This document shows positions 1 to 7,138 of a DNA stretch of 16,256 nucleotides, in pieces (the stretch's first letter is position 1; every line of letters starts with the position of its first letter). This stretch comes from DASZGI01 sp035938995 (GTDB taxonomy: Bacteria > Actinomycetota > Actinomycetes > Streptomycetales > Catenulisporaceae), in contig NZ_DASZGI010000328.1 of NCBI RefSeq assembly GCF_035938995.1, forward strand, positions 1-16,256, read 5' to 3'. The notes beneath the pieces were generated by a model. That model worked only from the letters and a program-made list of their open reading frames with translations, searched no databases and was not told the DNA's origin. Made by a program: the position numbers and the translations under genes.

Positions 1-427
1 CGGTCGCCGCGAACAGCTGGACGCGGTTGAACGACTGGTCGCGCAGGATCCATTCGGCGGCGGCGCGGGTCGCCTCGGGCGCGTACCCGTGCCCGCGCGC
101 CCACGACCCCACGCAATAGCCGACCTCGGTGCTGCGGTGCAGCCAGTTGGTCTGCTTCACGCCGATGCCGCCGAGGAACCGCCCGGTGGCACGGTCGGTG
201 ATCGCCCAGTTGATACCGTCGCCGACGCCGCGCAGCGTATGCGAGGTCTGCGTGCACCAGCGGCGGGCGTGCTCGAGGGTGTACGGCTGCGGCACGGTCA
301 GCCACCGCCGGGAGAATTCGTCCGCGAACAGCCGGACGGTCGGTTCGACGTCCTCTTCGACGTGCGGCCGCAGCAACAGGCGCTCGGTCTTCAACTCGGC
401 GACCGGGAACACGTTCGGCGCGAACAT
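1..427 (-). CDS. GNAT family N-acetyltransferase (RimJ/RimL-like), C-terminus cut by window edge
   Basis: The 142 visible residues are the N-terminal part of a GNAT acetyltransferase of the RimJ/RimL type, which transfers acetyl from acetyl-CoA to an amine. The first 20 residues end in TERLLLRP, the usual first strand of this subfamily. A central strand (GGIGV, 86-90) is followed by EVGYCVG (101-107) and the acetyl-CoA pyrophosphate loop RGHGYA (111-116), then helix PEATRAAAEWI. The stop lies left of position 1. The start is taken as ATG at 427; GTG at 430 is directly in frame and equally possible. No good Shine-Dalgarno is seen. A GAAGCT hexamer six bases upstream of the ATG would fit a weak leaderless -10. 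The gene diverges from the malic enzyme gene. The substrate cannot be told. Family call is firm. Confidence 0.85.
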   Translation of the reverse strand, partial: MFAPNVFPVAELKTERLLLRPHVEEDVEPTVRLFADEFSRRWLTVPQPYTLEHARRWCTQTSHTLRGVGDGINWAITDRATGRFLGGIGVKQTNWLHRSTEVGYCVGSWARGHGYAPEATRAAAEWILRDQSFNRVQLFAAT

Positions 428-521
428 CACGCCAGCTTCGCAGCCGCGTCCCGCCCTGTCCACGTGTGTGACCACCCGGTCCGCCGCACAGTGGCGTCGG
501 ACGTGGCATCCTGAGGCCGGA

Positions 522-536
522 TCTCACGATGTGAGA
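522..536. promoter_or_regulatory. Perfect 15-bp palindrome, candidate operator
   Basis: TCTCACGATGTGAGA is a perfect 6-3-6 inverted repeat between the divergent acetyltransferase and malic enzyme genes. It lies 95 bp from the first and 176 bp from the second. The form fits a dimeric helix-turn-helix repressor site. The rest of the 281-bp spacer (431-711) shows no gene and no convincing promoter. Which protein binds is unknown. Confidence 0.45.
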
Positions 537-694
537 GTGGAATCACAGCCGGGGACCCCGCGAACCTCACGGGACCGCCGAGCGGCCGTGGGACCATTGG
601 GGCGGCTCTTCGCACTTCGCCGCCGGGCTCCAGCTCGCATCGAGCCCCGGCCGAGTGCGAAAGCCGTTGATGGAAGATGCGATCGGGGATTGGC

Positions 695-700
695 AGGAGG
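695..700 (+). promoter_or_regulatory. Shine-Dalgarno AGGAGG that sets the malic enzyme start
   Basis: AGGAGG ends 11 bases before the ATG at 712. It favours that start over the upstream in-frame start at 655, which lacks such a site and would add 19 residues with no family resemblance. Confidence 0.65.
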
Positions 701-711
701 CACCAGAAGCG

Positions 712-2103
712 ATGACCGCGCAGCCGAGCGTCTCGTATTCGATCACCGTGCGGCTGGAGGCGCCCGCCCGGGGCAACACCGTCTCCCGCCTCACCCACGT
801 GGTCGAGGAGGCCGGCGGCGCTCTCACCGCCCTCGACGTATCCGGGTCCGGCAACGACCGTCTGCGCATCGACGTCACCATCGCGGCGTCGAGCGGAGAG
901 CACGCGCAGCGGATCACCGAGGCGATCGGCGCGATCGAGGGCGTCACCGTCGGCAAGGTGTCCGACCGCACGTTCCTGCTGCACCTCGGCGGCAAGATCG
1001 AGATGCACTCGAAGGTGCCGCTGCGCAACCGCGACGACCTGTCGATGGCTTACACCCCGGGCGTGGCGCGGGTCTGCATGGCGATCGTGGAGAACCCGGA
1101 GGACGCCCGGCGCCTGACGATCAAGCGCAACGCGATCGCCGTGGTGACCGACGGCTCAGCGGTGTTGGGCCTGGGCAACATCGGCCCGCAGGCGGCGCTG
1201 CCGGTGATGGAGGGCAAGGCGGCGCTGTTCAAGCGGTTCGCCGCGATCGACGCCTGGCCGATCTGCCTGGACACCCAGGACACCGAGGAGATCATCCGTA
1301 CCGTCAAGGCCATCGCGCCGGGCTTCGCCGGGATCAACCTGGAGGACATCTCGGCGCCGCGCTGCTTCGAGATCGAGCGGCGGCTGCGCGAGCTGCTCGA
1401 CATCCCGGTGTTCCATGACGACCAGCACGGCACCGCGATCGTGGTGCTGGCCGCGCTGACCAACGCACTGCGGGTGGTGGGCAAGGACATCGCCGACGTG
1501 CGGATCGTCGGCTCCGGGGCGGGCGCCGCGGGCACCGCGATCCTGAGGCTGCTGCGCGAGGCCGGGGCGAAGGACCTGACGGTGGCGGACTACCGGGGTG
1601 TGGTGCACCTGGGCCGGGATGACCTCGGCGCGCCGGACTCGGATCTGCGCTGGGTGGCCGAGAACACCAACCCGGGCGGCTACACCGGGACGCTCAAGGA
1701 GGCGCTGGTCGGCGCCGACGTGTTCATCGGGGTGTCGGCACCGAACATCTTGACCGGCGACGACATCGCCACGATGGCTCCGGACGCGATCGTGTTCGCG
1801 CTGGCCAACCCGGACCCCGAGGTGGACCCGGCGGCGGCGCTCGAGCACGCCGCGGTCGTCGCGACCGGCCGCAGCGACTTCCCGAACCAGATCAACAACG
1901 TGCTCGCGTTCCCCGGTGTGTTCCGCGGCCTGCTCGACGCGCACAGCCACAAGGTCTCCCACGCCATGCTGATCGCCGCGGCCCGGGCCCTGGCCGACGT
2001 GGTGACCGACGAGGAGCTGAACGCCAACTTCATCGTTCCGTCGGTGTTCAATCCGGAGGTCGCCCCGGCAGTCGCTGCGGCCGTACGCGAGGCGTCGCGG
2101 TAG
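712..2103 (+). CDS. NAD-dependent malic enzyme with N-terminal ACT domain
   Basis: This 463-residue protein oxidatively decarboxylates malate to pyruvate, linking the TCA cycle to pyruvate in the cytosol. Residues 8-85 form an ACT-like regulatory domain, which in this family suggests allosteric control by a small ligand. The malic N-domain follows, with AYTPGVAR (113-120), DGSAVLGLGNIGP (147-159) and the lysine-containing VMEGKAALFKRF (165-176). Metal-binding acids sit in NLEDISAP (209-216) and FHDDQHGTA (234-242). A Rossmann loop GSGAGAAG (267-274) begins the NAD(P)-binding domain. Length and order match the ACT-type malic enzymes of Streptomyces. NAD preference is inferred from family resemblance, not from a diagnostic residue. 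The gene converges on the quinone oxidoreductase gene with a 27-bp gap. Confidence 0.93.
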   Translation: MTAQPSVSYSITVRLEAPARGNTVSRLTHVVEEAGGALTALDVSGSGNDRLRIDVTIAASSGEHAQRITEAIGAIEGVTVGKVSDRTFLLHLGGKIEMHSKVPLRNRDDLSMAYTPGVARVCMAIVENPEDARRLTIKRNAIAVVTDGSAVLGLGNIGPQAALPVMEGKAALFKRFAAIDAWPICLDTQDTEEIIRTVKAIAPGFAGINLEDISAPRCFEIERRLRELLDIPVFHDDQHGTAIVVLAALTNALRVVGKDIADVRIVGSGAGAAGTAILRLLREAGAKDLTVADYRGVVHLGRDDLGAPDSDLRWVAENTNPGGYTGTLKEALVGADVFIGVSAPNILTGDDIATMAPDAIVFALANPDPEVDPAAALEHAAVVATGRSDFPNQINNVLAFPGVFRGLLDAHSHKVSHAMLIAAARALADVVTDEELNANFIVPSVFNPEVAPAVAAAVREASR

Positions 2104-2113
2104 GCACCGCGAC

Positions 2114-2131
2114 GCCGTTCGCGTGTACGGC
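2114..2131. terminator. Small hairpin in the convergent malic enzyme/qor spacer
   Basis: GCCGT (2114-2118) pairs with ACGGC (2127-2131) around an 8-base loop in the only gap between two converging genes. No T-tract follows on either strand. A weak bidirectional terminator is plausible from position alone. Confidence 0.25.
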
Positions 2132-3105
2132 TACGGGATCAGCAGCAGCTTTCCGACCGTGCCGCGCGACTCGAGCGCGGTGTGCGCGGCGCCCGCTTCT
2201 TCCAGCGGATAGCGGCCGCCGACGGTGATCGCCAGCTCGCCCGGCTCGATCGCGGCGAACAGTTCCCGGCTGCGCCAGGCCAGCTCTTCTGGGGTCGCGA
2301 TGTAGTGGACCAGGGTGGGCCGGGTCAGGAAGAGGGAGCCGCCGGCCTGCAGGCGCCGCGGGTCGAACTCCGTGACCGGACCGCTTGACGCCCCGAAGAG
2401 CACGAGCATTCCCCGCGGTCGCAGGGACGCGAGGGAGGCGTCGAAGGTCGTCTTGCCGACGCCGTCGTAGGCCACGTCCACGCCGCGTCCATCGGTCAGC
2501 CGGCGCACCTCCGCGGCCAGGTCGTCGACCTCGGTGTAGCGGATGATCTCGTCCGCGCCGACCGCCCGTGCCTTCGCCTCCTTCTCCGGCGTCGACACGG
2601 TGCCGATCACCCGCGCGCCGCGCGCCTTGACCAGCTGGGTCAGCAACAATCCCATGCCGCCCGCCGCCGCGTGGATCAGCACGGTCTGATCCTTCTGCAC
2701 CGGCCAGGTCGACGTCGTCAGGTAATGCGCCGTCAGCCCTTGGAGTATCGCGGCGGCCGCCGTCTCCAGGTCGATCGCCGCCGGCACGCGGACGGCGCGG
2801 TCCGCCTCGACCAGGCTGAACTGCGCGTACGAACCCGCGCCGCCGACCGTCGCGACGTGGTCTCCGACCGCGAACCCGGAGACACCCTCGCCGAGTGCCG
2901 TGACCGTGCCGGCGAACTCCGTGCCGGGCGTGAAGGGCAGCGGCTGCGGATAGTAGCCGGTGCGCTGGTAGATCTCGATGAAGTTGACCCCGGCCGCGGC
3001 CACCTCGACGAGCAGCTGGCCCGGTCCCGGCTCGGGCGCCGGCCGGTCCACGTAGTCGAGGGCTTCAGGGCCGCCGGTCTCGCTGACCACGATCGCTTTC
3101 AACAT
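2131..3105 (-). CDS. Quinone oxidoreductase (zeta-crystallin-like, zinc-free MDR family)
   Basis: The 324-residue protein belongs to the medium-chain dehydrogenase/reductase superfamily, quinone reductase branch, and probably uses NADPH to reduce quinones in the cytosol. A GroES-like domain contains NFIEIYQRTGYYP (41-53) and GTEFAG (61-66). The cofactor loop AAAGGMG (146-152) replaces the Rossmann GxGxxG, as is usual in this branch, and YDGVGKTTF follows near 224. No structural-zinc cysteines are seen. Two starts compete. ATG at 3105 lies only 2 bases after GGGAGG. TTG at 3102 lies 5 bases after it and would give the usual MKAIVV beginning. The gene lies 101 bp downstream of murA on the same strand and may share its transcript. 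Confidence 0.9.
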   Translation of the reverse strand: MLKAIVVSETGGPEALDYVDRPAPEPGPGQLLVEVAAAGVNFIEIYQRTGYYPQPLPFTPGTEFAGTVTALGEGVSGFAVGDHVATVGGAGSYAQFSLVEADRAVRVPAAIDLETAAAAILQGLTAHYLTTSTWPVQKDQTVLIHAAAGGMGLLLTQLVKARGARVIGTVSTPEKEAKARAVGADEIIRYTEVDDLAAEVRRLTDGRGVDVAYDGVGKTTFDASLASLRPRGMLVLFGASSGPVTEFDPRRLQAGGSLFLTRPTLVHYIATPEELAWRSRELFAAIEPGELAITVGGRYPLEEAGAAHTALESRGTVGKLLLIP

Positions 3106-3190
3106 CGCCTCCCGAAGTGCCGCGCACGCCGCACGCGCTGGGTGATGCTTCTCGTCCCTTTGTAGCCGCCGTCAGCGCGGCGCGCCCTTC

Positions 3191-3208
3191 GAGCCCGGGT
3201 ACCGGCTC
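3191..3208. terminator. GC-rich hairpin overlapping the murA stop codon
   Basis: GAGCC (3191-3195) and GGCTC (3204-3208) form a short stem at the 3' end of murA. A second small stem, CGCCG/CGGCG, lies just beyond it near 3170-3185. No T-run follows, so termination before the quinone oxidoreductase gene is only a possibility. Confidence 0.2.
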
Positions 3209-4616
3209 AGCTCTCGGACGGCGCGCCGAACTCGAAGCGCGCGCCGAGGGCGTTGAGCTTGTCGGCGAAGTCCTCGTAGCCCCGGTTGATCAGGGAGATG
3301 CCGTGGACGGTGGAGGTGCCCTGGGCGGCGAGCGCCGCGATCAGGTACGAGAAGCCGGCCCGCAGGTCAGGGATTTCCAGGTCGGCCGCGTGCAGCTTGG
3401 TCGGGCCGGAGATCACCGCGGAGTGCATGAAGTTGCGCTGGCCGAAGCGGCACGGCGTCCCGCCGAGGCACTCGCGGTACAACTGCACCTGGGCGCCCAT
3501 GGAGATCAGCGCGCTGGTGAAGCCGAGACGCTTCTCGTAGACCGTCTCGTGCACGATCGACAGTCCCTGAGCCTGCGTCAGCGCGACGACCAGCGGCTGC
3601 TGCCAGTCGGTCTGGAAGCCGGGATGCACGTCCGTCTCCAGGGCGAGGGCGTGCAGCGAGTCGCCCGGATGCCAGAACCGGATGCCCGGCGCCGACGGGT
3701 CGTCGTCCACCTCGAACTCCCCGCCGACCCGGCGGAACATGTTCAGGAAGGTCATCATCGAGCCCTGCTGCGCCCCGCGCACCAGGATGTCGCCGCCGGT
3801 GGCCAGCGCCGCGCACGCCCAGGAGGCCGCTTCCAACCGGTCCGGCAGCGCGCGGTGGACGTACCCGTGCAGCCGCTCCACGCCGGTGATGTGGATCACC
3901 CGGTTGTCGAGCACCGAGATGATCGCGCCCATCTTCTGCAGCACCGCGATCAGGTCGACGATCTCCGGCTCGGTGGCCGCGTTGCGCAGCTCGGTCACGC
4001 CCTCCGCGAGAACCGCGGTCAAAAGGACCTGTTCGGTCGATCCGACGCTCGGGTAGGGCAGCGTTATCTTCGTGCCCCGCAGCTTCTGAGGCGCCTCGAT
4101 GTGCAGGCCGTCCGGCCGCTTGTCCACGATCGCGCCGAAGGCACGCAGCGCGTCGAGGTGGAAGTCGATCGGCCGGTCGCCGATCCGGCAACCGCCCAGG
4201 TCGGGGATGAACGCGTGGCCGATCCGGTGCAGCAGCGGGCCGCACAGCAGGATCGGGATGCGGCTCTCCCCGGCGTGCGCGGTGATCTCGGCGTGGTCGG
4301 CCCGATCCATCGAGGTCGGGTCCAGCACCAGCTCGTCGCGGTTCTCGCCGGTGCGCACGGTCACCCCGTGCGCCTCGAGCAGCCCGGTCACGATCCGCAC
4401 GTCGCTGATCTGCGGCACGTTGCGCAGCACGCTCGGCGCGCTGCCGAGCAGCGCCGCGACCATGGCCTTCGGCACGAGGTTCTTCGCCCCGCGCAGCGTC
4501 ACCTGACCGGACAGCGGCGTGCCGCCCGTCACGTGAATGCGGTCGGGCCGGGCGAACGCGCCCGGGTCGGCCGACTCGGTGGGATGGGGCAGGGCGGTTA
4601 CGGGTGCGCTGTTCAT
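3207..4616 (-). CDS. murA: UDP-N-acetylglucosamine 1-carboxyvinyltransferase (MurA)
   Basis: MurA transfers enolpyruvate from PEP to UDP-GlcNAc, the first committed step of peptidoglycan synthesis in the cytosol, and is the target of fosfomycin. The 469-residue protein shows the EPSP-synthase fold. Lys45-Asn46 in GAKNLVPKA correspond to the conserved K22/N23 of E. coli. Cys143 in LGGCRIGDRPIDFH is the catalytic and fosfomycin-reactive cysteine. PSVGSTEQVL matches the PSVGAT segment, and Arg419 in PDLRAG corresponds to Arg397. The usual length is about 420-450, so there is an N-terminal extension of about 20 residues before RIHVTGG. GGAG lies only 2 bases before the ATG at 4616, a poor Shine-Dalgarno distance, and no nearer in-frame start precedes the fold. 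With Cys present, the protein is predicted to be fosfomycin-sensitive. Confidence 0.93.
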   Translation of the reverse strand: MNSAPVTALPHPTESADPGAFARPDRIHVTGGTPLSGQVTLRGAKNLVPKAMVAALLGSAPSVLRNVPQISDVRIVTGLLEAHGVTVRTGENRDELVLDPTSMDRADHAEITAHAGESRIPILLCGPLLHRIGHAFIPDLGGCRIGDRPIDFHLDALRAFGAIVDKRPDGLHIEAPQKLRGTKITLPYPSVGSTEQVLLTAVLAEGVTELRNAATEPEIVDLIAVLQKMGAIISVLDNRVIHITGVERLHGYVHRALPDRLEAASWACAALATGGDILVRGAQQGSMMTFLNMFRRVGGEFEVDDDPSAPGIRFWHPGDSLHALALETDVHPGFQTDWQQPLVVALTQAQGLSIVHETVYEKRLGFTSALISMGAQVQLYRECLGGTPCRFGQRNFMHSAVISGPTKLHAADLEIPDLRAGFSYLIAALAAQGTSTVHGISLINRGYEDFADKLNALGARFEFGAPSES

Positions 4617-5025
4617 GGCTCCGTGTCGGTTTCGGCCCGATGGCGCTGGGCCGGTGACGGGCGATCAGGACGTGGACTCCCGGCCGGCCCGAGTAGCGGG
4701 GCTGGGTGGAACAAGCGCTCAGTCTGCCAGAGTCGCGCAGCTGCGTTCCAACAACGCCCCGGTCGATAACCATCTTGTTCCAATACTGGGTCATACGCTT
4801 GACGGCGACTTTGCGGCCCCTTGGCCGGGCCCGGTTCGAGCAGGTCCGTCGCCGTATGGACAACGGCTTATCTCGACGCTCGCCGATGGTGCACGCGGCG
4901 GCCTCGATCTCCAGCCGTCCCAGGCCCCGGGCATCCTCGGCGAGCTCATAACGCCGCCGCATCGCTGCAACACTCCTTCGAGCCCAAGACTCCGCGCCGG
5001 ATGATCCTCCTGAGAAGATGGCCCC
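4617..5025. other. 409-bp divergent spacer between murA and the UPF0301 gene
   Basis: No gene can be supported with confidence. The part near 4740-4880 is less G/C-rich than its flanks, consistent with promoters for both genes, but no good -35/-10 pair is clear. On the minus strand an AAGGAG stands about 10 bases before an ATG at 4962. That opens a frame whose first 30 codons look coding, and it then runs without a stop into murA in another frame (see findings). On the plus strand GAAGAT (5014-5019) lies six bases before the UPF0301 ATG and could be a weak leaderless -10 or part of a Shine-Dalgarno-like GAGAAG. Confidence 0.4.
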
Positions 5026-5598
5026 ATGACCGAGGTCGCGTTGACCGGGCGGCTGTTGGTCGCCACCCCGCTGCTGGTGGACCCCAACTTCGACCGGACA
5101 GTGGTGCTGGTGCTGGATCACGACGGCGACGGCACCCTGGGCGTCGTGGTGAACCGGCCCACGGCGGTGCCGGTGCGCGAAGTGCTGCCCGCCTGGAGCG
5201 AACTCGCCGAGCCGCTGCCCATGGTCTTCCAGGGCGGCCCGGTCGCCCTGGACTCCGCGCTCGGTCTGGCCGAACTGCGTTCCGTACCGCGCCCGGGCTC
5301 CGGCGAGCCGCTCGGCTGGCGCCGGGTGCACGGCGACCTCGGCCTGGTGGACCTCGACATCCCGCCGGAGGTGCTGGCCGCGGAGATATCGGCCTTCCGG
5401 GTCTACGCCGGGTACGCCGGATGGGGGTCCGGTCAGCTCGAACGCGAGCTCGACCAGGGCGCCTGGTACGTGGTCGATCCGGCGCCGGGCGACGCGTTCA
5501 CCCTCGATCCGGACCGCACCTGGCGGTCGGTGCTGCGCCGTCAGCGCGGCGAACTCGCACTGCTGTCCACCTTCCCGGAGGACCCCAGCCTCAACTGA
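5026..5598 (+). CDS. UPF0301 / AlgH (YqgE) family protein
   Basis: This 190-residue protein matches the UPF0301/AlgH family in length and in all main motifs. These are GRLLVATPLLVDPNFDRTV (8-26), DGTLGVVVNRP (35-45), FQGGPV (68-73) and the family signature RVYAGYAGWGSGQLE (125-139). The biochemical role of the family is unsettled. In Pseudomonas AlgH was linked to alginate regulation, but its fold has no clear active site and the protein is widespread in bacteria that make no alginate. It is cytosolic, with no signal peptide or membrane segment. The gene stands alone, divergent from murA and 173 bp before the DUF3039 gene. Family call is firm and function unknown. Confidence 0.92.
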   Translation: MTEVALTGRLLVATPLLVDPNFDRTVVLVLDHDGDGTLGVVVNRPTAVPVREVLPAWSELAEPLPMVFQGGPVALDSALGLAELRSVPRPGSGEPLGWRRVHGDLGLVDLDIPPEVLAAEISAFRVYAGYAGWGSGQLERELDQGAWYVVDPAPGDAFTLDPDRTWRSVLRRQRGELALLSTFPEDPSLN

Positions 5599-5759
5599 CC
5601 CGCTCAACCGGCCCTGCCTCAGCGTGACCAGGCTCGACGTCGCGCGGGGGCGCTGGCCGATGGCGCCGGACGGCGCATGGAGCGCACGCAGCGTGCTCGT
5701 CCACGCATAATTTAGTTACCGTGTATCGAAACGACTCCACACTGGGGCGCACGCCCTCG

Positions 5760-5765
5760 TAGACT
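5760..5765 (+). promoter_or_regulatory. Leaderless-type -10 element (TAGACT) for the DUF3039 gene
   Basis: TAGACT fits the actinobacterial -10 consensus TAnnnT. Exactly six bases separate it from the ATG at 5772, so transcription should begin at or next to the start codon, giving a leaderless mRNA. No Shine-Dalgarno is present. No good -35 is seen. An A/T-rich patch lies further upstream, around 5707-5730. Confidence 0.65.
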
Positions 5766-5771
5766 CCCCGT

Positions 5772-6062
5772 ATGAGTAGTACGGCAACGGAGACACTGCC
5801 CGCTGGGACCGCCACGATCACCGAAGAACGGGTCGAGGTCAGCACCGACACCGGCGATCACGAGCGGTTCTCCCACTACGCCGACAAGGAGAAGATCACC
5901 GAGGCCATGGTGATGGGCACTCCGGTGACGGCCCTGTGTGGGAAGGTCTGGGTGCCAAGCCGCGATCCCAGCCGTTACCCCATCTGCCCCACGTGCAAGG
6001 AGATCTTCGACGACCCGGAGTTCTTCTACGACGACGAGGACGCCGCCGGCGGTGAACAGTAG
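5772..6062 (+). CDS. DUF3039 family small zinc-ribbon-like protein
   Basis: This 96-residue protein has the DUF3039 core common in actinobacteria: GDHERFSHY (28-36), PVTALCGKVWVPSRDP (51-66), then YPICPTCKEIFDDP (69-82). His30, His35, Cys56, Cys72 and Cys75 could bind a metal, so a small zinc-binding fold is likely though unproven. The C-terminus is strongly acidic. The function of the family is unknown. In Streptomyces I recall DUF3039 genes close to the helicase gene that here lies 6.4 kb downstream. The gene has its own leaderless promoter, and its stop is 8 bp before the FAD-subunit gene, so it probably heads a polycistronic transcript with the three dehydrogenase genes. Confidence 0.9.
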   Translation: MSSTATETLPAGTATITEERVEVSTDTGDHERFSHYADKEKITEAMVMGTPVTALCGKVWVPSRDPSRYPICPTCKEIFDDPEFFYDDEDAAGGEQ

Positions 6063-6070
6063 CCGCGGGC

Positions 6071-7138
6071 ATGCCGGGGGGCGGCCCGCAGGGGCCGGGC
6101 GGCCGTAGCGCCGTCGCGCTCCCCGGTTCCCTCGACGAGGCGTTGCACGCGCTCGACGAGTTGCCCGGCGCGACCGTGGTGGCCGGCGGGACCGAGGTGA
6201 TGACCGAGGTCAACGCCGGGCGGCTGTGGCCCTCCGCGCTTGTCGTGATCGATCGGGTGGACGAGCTGCGCGGCGTGTGGTTCGTGGACGGCGAGATCGT
6301 CATCGGCGCGGCCACCACCTGCGCCGACCTGATGCACGCCGATGTGCGCGGCGTGCTGCCCGCCCTGGCCCAGGCCGCCCGGTCGATCGCCTCGCCGGGA
6401 GTGCGCAGTCGGGCCACCCTCGGCGGGAATCTGCTGGCGGGCAAGGCGGCCGAGGGCGAGACCTCGGCGGCGCCCGCGCGCGACCTGCTGCCGGTGCTGG
6501 TGGCGCTGCGCGCGGTGGCCGTGTGCCGCGCGGCGTCGGGCTGGCGCCAGGTGCCGATCGCCGAGCTGTACGCCCGTGACGGCGGCGCGGACCTGCGCCC
6601 CGGCGAGCTGCTGACTGCGCTGCGGGTTCCGGTCAGCGGCGGCCCGCAAGGTTTCATGAAAGTAGGCACGCGCGCCGGATCGGCCCGGCCGGTGGTCACC
6701 TTCGCGCTCGCGGCGGACTTGACGAACCGCACGGTGACCTGCGCGATCGGCGGGTTTTCGCCGGCCGCGGTGCGGGTGGACCACGCCGGTCAGTGGCTGT
6801 CCGAGCACGTCGACTGGACGAGCGGCGCCATTCCGGACCCGACGACCTACCCGATGTTCGCCCGCCTGGTCGCCGAAGGTCTGGTGGTGCCGCGCACCGC
6901 CGGTCCGGCAGGATGGACCACGGCCGCGATCCCGGAGGATTTTCGCCGTGAGGCGGTCGAGGTGTGCGCCCGCCGTGCGCTGGTGCGGGCACTGCCTCCC
7001 TCCGGCTGGCTTGAACAGGTACGCGAGTACCAACAGCGTGCCGAGTTCCTCAGACACCGGGCCGCTGTGGACCGCGCGGAGCGCGGGCTGCCGAAGGAAC
7101 CGCCGGTGCCCGAGACGACGAGAACAGGGATGAGATGA
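6071..7138 (+). CDS. FAD-binding (medium) subunit of a xanthine dehydrogenase/CO dehydrogenase-type enzyme
   Basis: The 355-residue protein is a FAD-binding subunit that would pass electrons from the iron-sulfur subunit to NAD+ or another acceptor. The FAD-contact motif VAGGTEVM lies at 37-44 and the second FAD loop SRATLGGNLL at 113-122. FMKVGTRAGSARPVVTFALA (195-214) opens the CO_deh_flav_C domain, which ends near residue 305 with RRAL. Length is somewhat above the usual 280-300 because of a 45-residue charged tail. The ATG at 6071 lies 8 bp after the DUF3039 stop with a poor ribosome site, suggesting translational coupling. Its TGA overlaps the ATG of the next gene (ATGA). All residues expected for FAD binding seem present. 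The substrate of the complex is unknown. Confidence 0.85.
   Translation: MPGGGPQGPGGRSAVALPGSLDEALHALDELPGATVVAGGTEVMTEVNAGRLWPSALVVIDRVDELRGVWFVDGEIVIGAATTCADLMHADVRGVLPALAQAARSIASPGVRSRATLGGNLLAGKAAEGETSAAPARDLLPVLVALRAVAVCRAASGWRQVPIAELYARDGGADLRPGELLTALRVPVSGGPQGFMKVGTRAGSARPVVTFALAADLTNRTVTCAIGGFSPAAVRVDHAGQWLSEHVDWTSGAIPDPTTYPMFARLVAEGLVVPRTAGPAGWTTAAIPEDFRREAVEVCARRALVRALPPSGWLEQVREYQQRAEFLRHRAAVDRAERGLPKEPPVPETTRTGMR

Noticed and set aside
655..711. Upstream start at 655 for the malic enzyme
   Set aside because: The AGGAGG at 695-700 and the start of the ACT domain both point to ATG at 712. The extra 19 residues show no family resemblance.
3367..5607. Very long stop-free frame on the minus strand across murA, the spacer and UPF0301
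   Set aside because: It is a shadow frame typical of G/C-rich DNA. It lies out of frame with murA and antisense to UPF0301, both of which have complete family motifs, and the product is Arg/Ala/Gly-rich without domains.
5591..5851. 86-codon minus-strand ORF between UPF0301 and DUF3039
   Set aside because: It overlaps the DUF3039 promoter and coding region, has no motif or ribosome site, and its composition is typical of a shadow frame.
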